Below are positions 11,027 through 22,736 of a DNA stretch of 64,000 nt, piece after piece. Made by a program: the position numbers and the translations under genes. Position 1 is the stretch's first letter. Each line of letters starts with the position of its first letter. Under the pieces are notes generated by a model that saw only the letters and a program-made list of their open reading frames with translations, was not told the DNA's origin and did no database searches. Source of the DNA: Diospyros lotus (lineage: Eukaryota > Streptophyta > Magnoliopsida > Ericales > Ebenaceae). The stretch covers positions 20,873,879 through 20,937,878 of the forward strand of contig NC_068340.1 in assembly GCF_014633365.1 (NCBI RefSeq), in the 5' to 3' direction.

Positions 11027-11426
11027 TTAATATTTTAATACATAATTCATTTACTTGCATGTCTCTTTGGTCATTTAAGGAAAAAACTAATTTTTAACTG
11101 AAAAATAAGAAGAAAAACCTTTTGCAAATTCAAGTAAAAAACTAAAAATTGTTTATGTAACTAAACAAGAGCTCAGGGTTTCTAATATTATGATTAAACA
11201 AATTCCTAAAAGCATTCTCAACACAAAATACGAAACAACACAATCCCCCACATAGATAAATTATAAAAAAAAAAACAAAAAAATGAAACAAAAAAAAAAA
11301 ACAAAATTGCTATCACTGTAGAGCCCAAATCATTCAGAGATCTACAGTGTTCTCTTCACTTCTCTGCCTTTCGAAAATCTTTTCCATGGAGGCAATAACT
11401 TTAGTAGTCGAAACTATTTTGTATAT

Positions 11427-14400
11427 TTAGGCAGTATTTGTTGCTGGAAGAGCACTTTCAAGATTTGAAGGCATCAGAATGTTAAAACCATCTGCAGCTG
11501 TTGATATGAGCATTCCAGGGATTTGTGAATGCCAGTGCAGTTCTTTCAGATCTTTCTGGCCCTGTTAGAAAACACTCCCAAATGTTATTTGTGTTTTAGC
11601 ATGACAGACCACCTTGCATAAAAGGAACAACTTCTTCCAAAAGTATGTAACCTGATGAACAAAGAGCAGTTGTGGTGGCAAATCTGCAGGGGCATTTACT
11701 TGTTCTCTTGTTTGAGCTTTGAACTCAGCCTCCTCTTCCTCGTCTCTTTCTAGAGAAAGGTCCCATATCCTGCAAATACAACATCATATCAAGCCTTTTC
11801 TCATCCCTCTATGTAGGGTCAACTACACGAATTCTAGATCTGTTTTTATAGTTCATGTAAAGGTAAGTGTCTCCTACCAAGGTTTAATGGTCTTTCTCTA
11901 CCACTTTTGATAGGCATACACCCACAAAAAAGAGCGTAGGGTTATCCAGGACTTTTAATTTGGACTGTCTTCTATTTTCTCAGCCAAATTTTATCATGCA
12001 ATAAAGGATATCTTACGTTAGTTGATTGTCGGATGAAGAAACTGCTAAAGTGGAGGCTTCATGCGGACTCCATTCGATTGATGTAATGGGATGTTTATGA
12101 TATTCAAAATGAGCTACAACAGAATCTCCCTCCTGCCACAGAAAAGAGCAGTAAGTTCAGAACATAGATACTATGATAAAACTCAATCTACTACACCGGC
12201 AGAAAAAAAATCTGGGGCTCCAATAAATAATAAACACATAGGCAGTAAGGCACATGAGAACAAGAGATGCGGCTTTCCTCATTAAGAAAAATTTAGACCA
12301 GGGACTGCTTCCAGTTCTCTCTTACATACACAAGATTACAGACAGCAATATAGTTAACTCTTAGAATAATGTGGCAGATAGAATTAAGATAACTGCTATG
12401 ACTTTACAGCTAAACAGTCTAATCCAGAGATTGAAAATATAGGAGGGGACGGGTAACTAGAAGCCACCAAGATCAGCTGTTCCCTCTAGCAAATGGCCAT
12501 GTACTAGAGTAAATCCATATTAAATGGCAGAGATGAATGAGATTGCACAAGGAATGCCACCAATCAAATTAAGAAATAAGTCTTAACATCAATTTTTCTT
12601 ATTCACGATTTATAGAAAAAGAGGATACTTTATCTCCCACCACTATCTGGTATTTCTGTCATAAGATGCCTTGTATATCTTACCTTCAGTAATCTCAGAT
12701 CACGAATGGAGAATGTGCCATCATCACATCCAGATGCCAGCATACAGCTAGCAAGCCTACTCAAAATCAATGAAGCACAAGCAGAAATCAGTATCAGCCT
12801 ATCAGAGACAGCTGCTTAGTGATAATACTCTAATACCTATTCCATGATATAACATTCACATCTGCATTATGCGCCTTTATAGAAGCTGCTGGTGATTTCC
12901 CTGATCGAATATCCCATATTGCAATGTTCCCATCCACAGAGCAAGAGGCAAAGATATAAGGTTCTGTAGGGCTCCACTGCAAATATTAAAGTTAGAAAAG
13001 GCACAGCTAAAAAGGGACACAATTTTAAAACAACTGTTAATGTTACAGCATTATATTTCAATTCATGATATATGTAAACCAAAAAGGTCAATCCTCTTCA
13101 CTGCAATCAAGAAGCATACTTGTAGATCTTCAACACTTGCAGTGTGTCCAACAAAGGGATTAGCATCAACATTCCATGTTGTATCAGATGTCGGTTCCCA
13201 CAAATGAATACAATTTTTGCAGTCCCCTTTGATGATGAAAGGTGAAAGCCAACATCAGAAGATATACCACCATGCAGCAATAGCTTCTAGATATCCTTGG
13301 AAAAGAAATCAGAACAAACAGCAATAAACAACTAAATAAACAAATTGTTAAGATGTACCAGAAACAAGCCTCCCAGGGACAAGAGGGCTCCAGTCTATGG
13401 CATAGCCTTCATCTTTGTGCCCACCAAACTTAACTAATGGAGCCTGATTGAAAACTGTGGAAGATCCCCTGCTAGCCTCAGTTTCTGATTCTGCCAAAGC
13501 ATTTAAATGAGAGCTAAAGTCCCATACCTGCATAGAGTTACGTCTATCAAATCTGGCATCCATGTACCTACTAAATCACTACATCATTTAAACAACTTCA
13601 ATAACAGCCCCCCCCCCCCCCCCCCAAAAAAAAAAAAAAATTACACGCCCATACACTAAATGAAGAAAGAAAAGAAAAAAAAAAAAAACTCTAAGTTGGC
13701 AATTGACCAGATCCCAGAAGTTTAGTCCAGTTGGCGCAAAAATTGTGTGATGTTTGAGGCAGCAGTGTCATGGATTAGAAGTTAAAAGCAACATCCCCGT
13801 GAAAAATGGCAATGCACTTGTGATTGGATTATAAAAAGAGCCACACACGGACTCTTAAGCACATAAAAGGCTGATGGTGCATGTAGAGCTTTTCCACTAG
13901 CTGCCTGGAAGCAAGCTTTACTCATTAGCATAGTCAGCAGCCAACAAGATGAACAGAAGAATATAATTTGTATTATCTAATTTCTTTTTGATGATTAGAT
14001 AATACAAATTATATTCTTCTGTTTTATCTAATTTATTTCATGTGACCAACTACAGTACAATTATCTAAGAAAGATATCCTAGGCATTAACTCAAGGTAAT
14101 GTTAATTACCTTATGCTCCATCAACTTATAAATTTGCAATATATAACTTGGAAAAAATAACTCCATGTTAACTTAACCTGCACATGGCCCGTATCTGCCC
14201 AGGATGCACATATATGGGGGTTTTGGGACATGGCTCGTATCCGATTAACAGATCCTTCATGAGCTACCTTCCGCAGCTGGATGAATAAAAGATAAAAGCA
14301 ATTCAAAGAGGAGAAAAGCTTAAATTGCTACTAATACATAAAAAAAAAAATGAAATGCTAATCAGTTGAAAATTCAGTTAAAAAATGACTATTACCTGCA

Positions 14401-15888
14401 AAACTGGTATTGAGGATCCACCATCCTGAACTTCATCTCCATCACTATCGCTGCTATCACTATCCATATCAGAGCCATCGACATTAGATTTCAAAGGGAC
14501 TAATTCTCGTCTTTTCCCCGAAATGTTGAAAATTTTAAATATTTCAACAGAATTCCAAGAAGCTTTTTCTGCCTTCCAAAAAAAAAAAAAAAAACAAAAA
14601 CATCAAAAGCCAATGGTTCATTAGTTCAGGAATACAGATATCTGGACAAGGCTTAAAAAGAGTATGAAAGATACAAACAACAACAATCACAAGCCTTCAT
14701 CCCACTACGTGAGTTTTGCTACATGAATTCTAGAACTCCAATCATCTCTATCCATGGCCATATCAAGTTAGCTAAATTTGATAGCAGAAAAATTTGGGAG
14801 TTATGAGGTGCTAGTGTCACTACCATCAAAATTAAAAACACACCAACCTGGTGTTGAAAGAAGCCTAAGAAGCTAATCTTCACCTTCAAGTGAGTTGTAG
14901 AATATATATAGGAGCACATAGCTGGCACTAGGATGACAAATTTACAACTAGAACAAGCTACCTCAACCAAAGTTATGTTTAGGATAGCTAGGTAACTTCC
15001 ATAAAGCATACCATTTGCAAGTAAACTCCCATTGCTCTTAACATTTAGAAAAGCTACAACTTAAACTACTCCGTATGTAGAAAAAGCAGAAAACATGAAT
15101 GATACAGTCCGTCTAAGGTTGCAAATATATTAAGAATATACATGTTATGGCCATACCTATTTCTTTTAACATTTCAGGATAGACAGAGAAAGTAAAACAT
15201 AAATAGTATACATAGGAAAAGAATTAGCCTTGACAGAACACGGTAAATATTGCAACTTTCAATTAAACCCATCCAAGATGACGAAAGATTAATCAAATCC
15301 CAGTTACAGCCATCATCCTAATAAAATATGAAGACTCGCTCACCTGAGTGCCAGCAACACAATACACGGTGTGGGGGAACTCGGTCCGAACCAACCCCAG
15401 AGAATCACGAAGCACATCAAAGCTGTGCCAATTATCCGAATTCAATAAAACTAGACGTTGAAAGTTCCCAAGCATATCATCACAAACAAAAAATCAAACA
15501 CATACATTTACCCCTCTGTTCTTCTATCTATCCACCCAACACAAAAACATATAAACACATACAAATATATGTGTGTATGAAAGATTGAAAGACCTTAAAC
15601 AGGGCCAGCCGATGTGAAACGCGTGGAGTGAATTGTACGCAGAGGGGTCACACTGGAGCTCCTCTCCTTCCTCAATATTATCGACGCCTGGTTGCCATAC
15701 CTTCGCCGGCAACGATGGTATCGAACTCGAAGACGAAGACCCCTCCTCTTTCTTCGAACCCTACAATTTAAATACAGAAATCTCAATTCACTAACCCTAG
15801 CTAACATATTAACCGTAGAACATGAAGTATAAATTCAGACCTTGTTTTTCCGTTTGGCTTTCTTAGGGTTTTTGATGCTTCGAACCAT
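11427..15888 (-). CDS. GRWD1: Glutamate-rich WD-repeat protein (GRWD1/Rrb1 family), 12 exons, 475 aa
   Basis: Nucleolar WD40 protein of the family in which yeast Rrb1 is the dedicated chaperone of ribosomal protein L3 and human GRWD1 acts in 60S ribosome assembly. Exons (minus strand): 15888-15841, 15760-15594, 15422-15344, 14572-14396, 14276-14178, 13527-13359, 13226-13120, 12976-12837, 12756-12684, 12132-12017, 11769-11652, 11561-11427. All introns are GT-AG, the phases agree, and the total is exactly 476 codons with the TAA stop. A basic N-terminus ([16 protein letters not shown]) fits nucleolar targeting; an acidic Asp/Ser run lies at about residues 130-150; WD repeats include [13 protein letters not shown]...IWDIR and [10 protein letters not shown]...IWDL, followed by an acidic DEEEEAEF insert. 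The gene looks intact. The function comes from family knowledge. Confidence 0.95.
13607..13640. repeat. poly-C followed by poly-A tract in GRWD1 intron 6
   Basis: About 17 C followed by about 16 A lie inside the intron between exons 13527-13359 and 14276-14178. Such a tract is prone to slippage, and its exact length may be a sequencing estimate. Confidence 0.7.
13952..14023. repeat. Perfect 30-bp inverted repeat (hairpin) in a GRWD1 intron
   Basis: Bases 13952-13981 (AACAGAAGAATATAATTTG...) are the exact reverse complement of 13994-14023, with a 12-base loop. The stem stops abruptly at both sides. It lies in the intron between exons 5 and 6, so the nascent pre-mRNA would contain a 30-bp perfect helix. 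Confidence 0.93.
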
Positions 15889-15967
15889 CCTCTGAAGTTT
15901 TTAGTGTTTGGGAGAAAAGAGAACGAGCAAGAAAGTGACGATGAAGATGCAGTGGGGGGTTTTTGAA

Positions 15968-16005
15968 TTAGGGTTTTATAGTAGGGCTCTGATTTGGGGT
16001 GGGCC
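15968..16005 (-). promoter_or_regulatory. GRWD1 promoter: telo-box, TATA box and site II motif
   Basis: On the minus strand AAACCCTAA (telo-box, 15968-15976) overlaps CTATAAAACCC (TATA box, 15971-15981), which lies about 85 bp upstream of the start codon. A site II motif TGGGCC/GGCCCA is at 16000-16005. Telo-box plus site II is the known promoter signature of plant ribosomal-protein and ribosome-biogenesis genes, which fits the product. Confidence 0.7.
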
Positions 16006-16883
16006 GGGTTGGAAACCGGTCCAGCCTAAAAAAGGACCCCACGTGGCTGGGGCATGTCAGGTTTTTATTGGGATTATTGACTAAATAGCTCTCAAAATAG
16101 TCATACTATAAGTCTCTTGTAAATAACGGATTATTATTAATTTATTATGCGTGGCGTTGATGTAAAATTTTTGCGGCTGTAAAAATTATAAGAGACTTAT
16201 TATTATAAGTCTCTTATAATAATATTGTTACATTTGGTTAGTGATTAAGAACAGGATTTTTTTAAAAATAAAATAAAATATTATTTTAAATTATAAAATT
16301 CTTTACTTCTTTCAATAATATTAATCTCATTGAATTTATTTATTTATTCATTCTTAATTGACAAAACTAAAGTAAATAAATAAAAATGACCCATTAATAG
16401 TGAATTACCAAATAAACAAAGAGATATATAATATGATAAGTCTCATTTAACTACTATAAATTTAGGTTGTACAAAAACGGAAGTTAAAAATACGAAACAA
16501 AAACAGGTAAATGGCATTTTTTAAGAAAGTAAGAAACGAAAATGCGTGATAAAGTGTAAATTAAAAGAATATAAGATTTTTTTTATAAATATAAATTTTA
16601 ATATAAAAATAGTTAAAATATAATACAAATAAAAATCACTGTGACTGAAATTTACAACAGAACAATCTGCATAAGCAACCCTGCAGAGCTTGTTTGTCGA
16701 TGTTCTACTAAATGCAACAAAAAGAAATTAAGAGAAACTGTTCTGGCCCTGCGGGTGGTGAAGAGACGAGTTGTATTCAATCCCATAAACGAGCTCTTAT
16801 CTGCATTATCAGATAGGACATTGAAGTTGATACACTTGAATTTCAAGGCCAAAAAGCATTAATTAATATGCTAGTGCTAGCGT
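16006..16883. other. Intergenic DNA between the C2-like gene and GRWD1, with a small hairpin
   Basis: The stretch holds the upstream region of GRWD1 and the presumed 3' UTR of the C2-like gene. At 16185-16220 ATTATAAGAGACTTAT and its exact reverse complement are separated by only four bases; the related words ATAAGTCTC recur at 16108 and 16437. No other gene is seen. Confidence 0.6.
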
Positions 16884-19800
16884 CTAGATTTGAAGTACTA
16901 AAACAAAGACAAATGAAGTGGTGAACCTGGGTTTTCTTTGTCTTGTAAGAAGAACAAGTGTGCCGAAAGCTATCATTATTGCAACTTTTATTGCCTGCAA
17001 AAAGAGAGAAAGAAAATTGAAATTCTTTTACCTTCCTAACCTTTGAAAAGTAGTTTCCTTCTTCCCAGTTGGGAAACCAATAATTGAAACAAGTAATGAC
17101 TAATGACAGACTCTTTGGTATAAACATCAGCTAGAAGATATGTGATTTAATTACTTTGAACTTGCTGTATTATTACCTTCTCTGCGTAGGTTGATCTTAT
17201 TAACCACACAACTTACACGCATCTTATTTAATTGCATAACTGAAGATACATTAGGAAACATTGGCCCCAGAATGTTATGATTAATGACACGAGGCATATA
17301 GCAATTCCAAGGATGACATGAGAGCACATTTAGTCATCACCACAACACTGAAATAAGGCTAAATATAAGAAACACAGTTTAGTATATGACATAACCTGTC
17401 CCATTGGTCCACGAGCAGTTTCATCTTCCAGAGAACTCTCAAATGTTGATTTTCTCAACTCGGGAGAAGTTCTGCCACCTTTCTTCACCTCCTTGTGGCT
17501 TGAAAACTGCATACTATGCTGAATTAATTATGCTACCACAAGGATTACTCAATTCCAATACAAAATGTACATCTCCACCATGCGGGTTTATGTTTCATAA
17601 GATGGATTGTTAGCATAACACACTGCTGCAACTAACGAAACTTCTACTTTTATCTTATTGAATGAATCCTTGCATCTTGTAGGGGTTTCAAATTCCAACC
17701 ATCTAGTATTTATCTGATTATGACCATAACAAAATATAAAAGTAGCAATAACAAAATATAAACCAGAGTAAAGTGGGGATACCTTCTCCACATTTTCTGG
17801 AAATTGGCATCTCTGCTCGCTTTTATGAACCCTTTCTTGAATCCCACAGCTTCCTACTAAATCCATTATTTGTTTGCTTCCAGTTGTTATACATAATCTT
17901 TTGGCATGATCTGGAAATATCCAGGTATCATAGATTTCAGAAGAAAGATTATCATTTTCAAAAAAAGCTGCTGACTTCAATTTATCCTCCGAAGATCCTA
18001 AGGTATAAATTTCGTGTGAATCAGTTGGGCGAATGTCAATTGCATTCCCCTCCATAAATGTACCACTACTTGAACCTAGCTGGTTAGCCGGAAAGGATCG
18101 CCCCTTATCCATGCTTTGTGAAACTGTAGTTGCTTCAACTTCAGGTATTCTCACCAAATGTTCGAGTGGCTTTTTGTGCTTTGTCATCGGTTCAATCTGT
18201 ATTGCACTTGGCTCCTTCAACTGCCCAGAATCCTGAGAAAATTTGCTCCCGTGTGAATCTTCCCTTAATGTTTTGTATACCTGGATATGTTGCAACTCCC
18301 CAGTTAGAAAAGGGTTCTTGAGCCTTCCAGAAGGCAGTTTGCCCGGCTGATTTATTTTTTTCAAATCTACTTCAATGTGAGCTTCTGGTCCAACTTTATC
18401 AGAATGCAATTTTGAAGGCGATGGTTTCATTCCAACTCTCATATCCTGTTTTTGATCGGTATATGTCTTTGAATCTCATATGGACATAAAGTAATTAACT
18501 TGCAATAGTACATGGAGAATACTTCATGGAGTACCCAAACAAATATACCTTAGCTAGACTACTTTCAAAGGCACTTATTACCTTCCTTACATTGCTAGAA
18601 GTTTTCTCAAGTGGTTCCTGCTTCTCCAGTTGATCGGCCTGCCAATTCTTCAGGATGGAGGCAACTGAAGTCTTCTCTGTAGTTGAGGGAGTATCTTGAA
18701 AATAAACATGTCTTTCAGGATCATCAAGATGGAATGACCAGGTTCCAATTTGCTCAACTGAGTTACTGTGATTTATCTCACCTAGATGCACATTCCTTCT
18801 TTTTGACACACAGGCTGTAGATGAAGTCTCTTCACTTCCATCTGTATCATTCTAAAACAGGTGGTTTTGACTGTTAGGAAAGCTCGGAATGCCTTTTGAA
18901 ACTTTTGATGAAATAGATATATGAATTAAGAAGGAAATGTAATTGATCCTTAACTCTGAAAATTTGGGTAACAGGAAATTTTCGTTCGTGTTTCCCAGCA
19001 TCATGTTTTGAATTGGACAATACGCCAGCAGATAGATCTCTATTGCTCACCACCTCATTGTGTGTCCCACATTTCAGCGAATCTTGAGAAGACAGACCAC
19101 TCAACATCAAGGCCTTTTCAGTAGAAGTGCAACAGAAGAGTGAGTTGAAAATTAAAAGCATTTTTTGTTACTTTTTCCTTCCATTTTCCCTTATTTTGTA
19201 AATTTAAGTAGCATGATCAAACCTGAGACCTCAATGCTTGCAAATGAAGAAGACACAAGAATACCACCAGCAGAACTAGCCATCTCTGAACATCTAAGAC
19301 CGCTACTAAGCTGTTCACCATATTTCTTCTTCATTGCAGATTCTCTCTACAGACACATAAAAATATCCCTCAAATAGGAAACCAATAGATCCCAACAACA
19401 TGGTGACCAAAATGCATTTGCAATATTGGTTCTAGGGATATTAAACCATTAACATGTTATTTACTATATAAAATTTTCTTGTATCTTGCAAAACCAACTT
19501 CTTAAATGAAGGAACAACGAATAGGAAAGGGAAACTGTACCATGCTACGAATCCGATTGCGCTCTTCTTCACTGAGGACAAACTGCATATTCATATGCAC
19601 CTGTCCCCCTCCTTCAAGGGGAATAAAATCATCCCAGGAACCTTTTTCCAGAACCAACAAGGTTTGAACAACTGTTAGACCAAAAGATTAGCTCCATTAG
19701 CCTAATTTGTGATAGAAAAACCAATACACATCACAGATAAATTCAAATTCTGCCACTTAAAAATTAAAGAGTATGTTCAACCTCTGTGTGACATTTCGTT

Positions 19801-20260
19801 CCCCTCAACATCCCAAAGTGTAATAGTCACATTGTCACGAAGGGTTGTCAACGGGCTGTACTAAAATCAACATCAACAGAACCTGGTTACCAAAACCATA
19901 AGTAACGGTGATATAAGCTGGAAAGAAATTGAGAATCATTACAAAGAGAATTCGCCCTTGTCCCATGTTTGATATTCTCTTTTCCCCATGGAAACTGCAT
20001 TTCACAACCAGAAGAAAGAAACCCCATCAAATTCCAGCTAACTACACACATTCAAATCTTGAAGAAGCAAATAAAAGTACGGCAATTACCCACTTACCCT
20101 TCACTAAAATTGATGAAGATGGAAGATCCTTGAAGTCCAGAACTGGAAGGAGATTGAATACAACTCTTAAAAGTTATGACAGTAAAGGAAGTGTTGTTGG
20201 GTGAAAGTTGAATATAGGAGGGAAGCTGTTTATACCTGAAACATGGATGGCGCCTGGCAT
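16884..20260 (-). CDS. C2-like N-terminal domain protein with C-terminal membrane anchor, 11 exons, 596 aa
   Basis: Predicted exons (minus strand): 20260-20236, 20142-20098, 19994-19943, 19855-19782, 19671-19541, 19346-19230, 19113-18955, 18851-18549, 18445-17783, 17506-17396, 16994-16884. All borders are GT-AG and phases agree. Residues 1-110 form a C2-like beta-sandwich pattern (MPGAIHVSVLDFKDLP, then MGKREYQTWDKGEFSFPLTT and a terminal FVLSEEERNRIRSM); this start is conserved in plant proteins I recognise only as uncharacterised. The central 400 residues are polar and probably disordered. The last exon codes for a hydrophobic helix (VAIMIAFGTLVLL, about residues 564-576) followed by RQRK, so the protein may be tail-anchored. 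The end of exon 6 is uncertain: a second donor lies 7 bases downstream, but only GAG|GTCTCA keeps the frame. Function unknown. Confidence 0.8.
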
Positions 20261-21206
20261 TGATGGTCTAACTCTGTATGGAAGTCAACCAAACCCAAGA
20301 TTTGAATTGAAGAGACACTTACTGAAGACAATAAGGTTGATATCAACATGAATAAGGGCAAGGTGACGGGCTATTTGGAAGGTATGCACGCTGTACTTTT
20401 GCGGGTGTGCCGGAGAAGACCGAGGAAGGATTGGATGGAAGAATGTGGATGTAGGTGGCCTTCAAAGAGGTAGAGTTTGGGGGTGGGGTCCATCAAGTTT
20501 CAAACCATACATTAGCCACCTCAAATTCCCGAAAGACAAGCTTCTACTTTTGCCCATATTTGCGTACTTTTTTCAAACCCATGGTACCCAAAAATATAAA
20601 ATATTTTTTGAAATTGTTGCTTACCACTACAATCTGAATGGTTTAAGCCAAAAAAAGATTAGGATAATATAATCTGTGATTTGGGTTGTGGTCGAACGTT
20701 AGTCTTGGTATGGGAGCAATTTGCTTAATCCCACTCTTGTATTAATTGGAGGGCTTTTAAGTCCTAAACCACCCTTACTTAACATAATTGTTTCAATTAT
20801 ATTTATATAATCATATATTTTACGACATAAATTGAAAATGAAATTTAGTATCCACCCAAAGAATTGGGCTTTCTAATCAAAATTTTGGAATCGTATTAGA
20901 GTTGTGTATAATTATAATATTAAATCAATAGTAATTTAATAACTAGAAAAAAAAAAGGTTGCGCTGTAGAATTAAATTGGTTAGAGTATCACAGTGACTA
21001 GAGAAACTAAGTTACCATTTCACAAAAAACATTACAAAGGGTTCTACCCAATAGAGCGTGTGGATAGCCTGATAAATCTTTCCTAAGTGAAGGCACTGCA
21101 AGCCAACACAAAGGGGTGGCCAGGTGTCTCAAGCCCCTCGATGGCCTGCTAGTGTCCTTTGACCATGGGGTTTCCCTTTCTTTCTAACCAAGAGAAGAAC
21201 ACTAAT
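20261..21206. other. Upstream region of the C2-like gene; intergenic
   Basis: Contains the presumed promoter and 5' leader of the minus-strand gene ending at 20260. No convincing TATA box, coding frame or repeat was seen. It ends at the CTAAT duplication of the next element. Confidence 0.55.
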
Positions 21207-21656
21207 TGATGATGATTTTTGGGATCGACCATCACGTATTATCTTTGCGACTGAATCTCAGGAATGGAATCTCGAATTTGGAGATGTCAGACCTCGGGTG
21301 TAGAACCTGCAAGACAATGGAGGGCCGGGGCTTGGATCCACCGGGGTGGACTCCGATGCTCAAATCAGTAAAATAAATGCAAGTAGTAGTAAATGAGAGA
21401 GCTGTAAAGCTTGAATATACCTGGCGAGAGTCCTTGTCTTTTATAGGCGAACCTATTTTGGGGTATCCAAGATGAGCGAGCACGACTCCCGAGAATCTCG
21501 GTCAAGTTGGAACGGGTCTTGCGGTTTGACCCGAATTTCCCGGGCTCCGCTCTGGGGTGTTGACTTGCCACGTGTCGGTTTCTCAGGTGATCCAAGTGGC
21601 AGGTGAGACTATCAGCACATAGGGGTATTCAAGTAATTTCGGTTGGTGCCACATCA
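21207..21656 (-). repeat. 3' LTR (minus orientation) of the palindromic Tat element
   Basis: It reads TGATGATGATTTTTGG...GCCACATCA in plus coordinates, about 450 bp, close to the LTR at 32588-33036. A TATA box (CTATAAAAG on the minus strand) is at 21438-21446. Confidence 0.88.
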
Positions 21657-21677
21657 CTTGCCCCCCACTCCTTGAGC
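21657..21677 (-). other. Polypurine tract, left arm
   Basis: CTTGCCCCCCACTCCTTGAGC directly follows the LTR; on the minus strand it reads as GAGTGGGGGGCAAG, the plus-strand primer. The same string precedes the inner LTR at 31040 and, with one extra base, the LTR at 39287. Confidence 0.8.
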
Positions 21678-21885
21678 CGAGCTGAAAATCATGCTGGGTC
21701 GAGGAGTAGGTTACTTGACTGTTGATTTTTCCCAAAACGCACGAGAGTGTTTTTAAAGTTGAGATTAGTGCCTGAAAACCTCATTTATTACCTTGAAATT
21801 ATAGGGATGAGTTTTGGTTGGAGAGAAAAATTCGTTTGGAGGGAAACATTGTCGTTTTGAATTTTTTCCCCCCTTGGGTCCCCTC

Positions 21886-22592
21886 TATATAAGCCCTAAG
21901 GCCTCACCCCACAATTATTATTTCAAGACAAGCATTCAACTTCTTGAGGTTAGTCTTTCCCATCCTCATTTGTTTTTATTTTTCCTTACTTGTTATTTGT
22001 TTATTTTTTTTGCATTATGCTCCCTTTTTGTTTGTATTTGTTTGTTTGTTTTTTTTTTTTTTAAATTAAACTTTCCCTCGGCCAAGCGCCTCTGCCTGGC
22101 CGAGGTCGACTTGGCCAGGCCGCCTCGGCCATGGCCGAGGTCGGCCTGGCCTGGCCCGACCTCGCCTTGGCGAGGCCGAGCTTCCTCGGCCATGCTCGGC
22201 CTCACCAGATCTCGGCGAGGCCGAGCGCTTGGCTCGGCCTGGCCGAGGTCGGCCAGGGCTGGGGGGCTCGGCCCTAGCTGCATCGGCCATGGCCGACCCT
22301 CCCTCCAGCTTCTTCTTTCTGCATTTTTTTTAATATCTAATTTCTATACATATATATAATATATATATATAGATACAGGGGCGTCCTTGGGTCAGCCATG
22401 GCCGACCCTTGAGACTTTTGCCTCTTTTTTTTTTCTTTTTATTATTTATTATTATTATTATATATATATTTTTATCCCCTTGGGTTAGCCATGGCCGACC
22501 CTTGGGCTTTTCCTTTGTTAATGATAACAAAATAATCTTTAAAACAAGGTTCAACTTGACTAACCCGTTTCTTTGGCTCTTCTTTTTCGCAG
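21886..22592 (+). promoter_or_regulatory. Putative promoter and 5' intron of the antisense gene, left arm
   Basis: A TATA box (TATATAAG, 21886-21893) on the plus strand, opposite to pol, is followed by a possible leader exon ending TTGAG|GTTAGT at 21948 and an acceptor TTCGCAG at 22592. The intron contains the GC-rich GGCCGAGG repeats (22078-22310). The mirror image is at 30004-30811 in the right arm. This suggests that the antisense gene has its own promoter. Confidence 0.5.
22078..22310. repeat. GC-rich palindromic word cluster (left arm)
   Basis: About 230 bp built almost entirely of overlapping GGCC/CCTCGG/CATGGCCGAGG words, roughly 75-80% G+C inside otherwise AT-rich DNA. The inverted partner is at 30330-30635. 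Long open frames on all strands in it are composition artefacts. Confidence 0.8.
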
Positions 22593-22736
22593 GCGTGACT
22601 CGAGATTTTTTCAAGCTAGATCGCGCCTATTGAGTTCTCCTAGGCTCAAGCCCAGTCATGGTTGTTCCTACATGACCTCGGCCTTCACTCTCTTGGCCAG
22701 TGACCATCTCTTAACTACTTCTGTTCGTTTTTTAAC

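Noticed and set aside
13607..13640. poly-C/poly-A run as a functional motif
   Set aside because: Best explained by slippage or sequencing uncertainty in an intron.
17588..18442. A stand-alone 284-codon gene starting at 18442
   Set aside because: The ATG is internal; an acceptor (AACAG) precedes it and upstream exons continue in phase to 20260. The last codons past 17783 are intron.
19943..19994. A frameshift in exon 3 of the C2-like gene
   Set aside because: A first count suggested an extra base; recounting the GGGGAAAAGAG run gave 52 bases and a frame consistent with the family pattern.
22060..22310. Long Ala/Arg/Gly/Pro-rich open frames on both strands
   Set aside because: They follow from the GGCC-rich repeat composition and change frame between the two arms.
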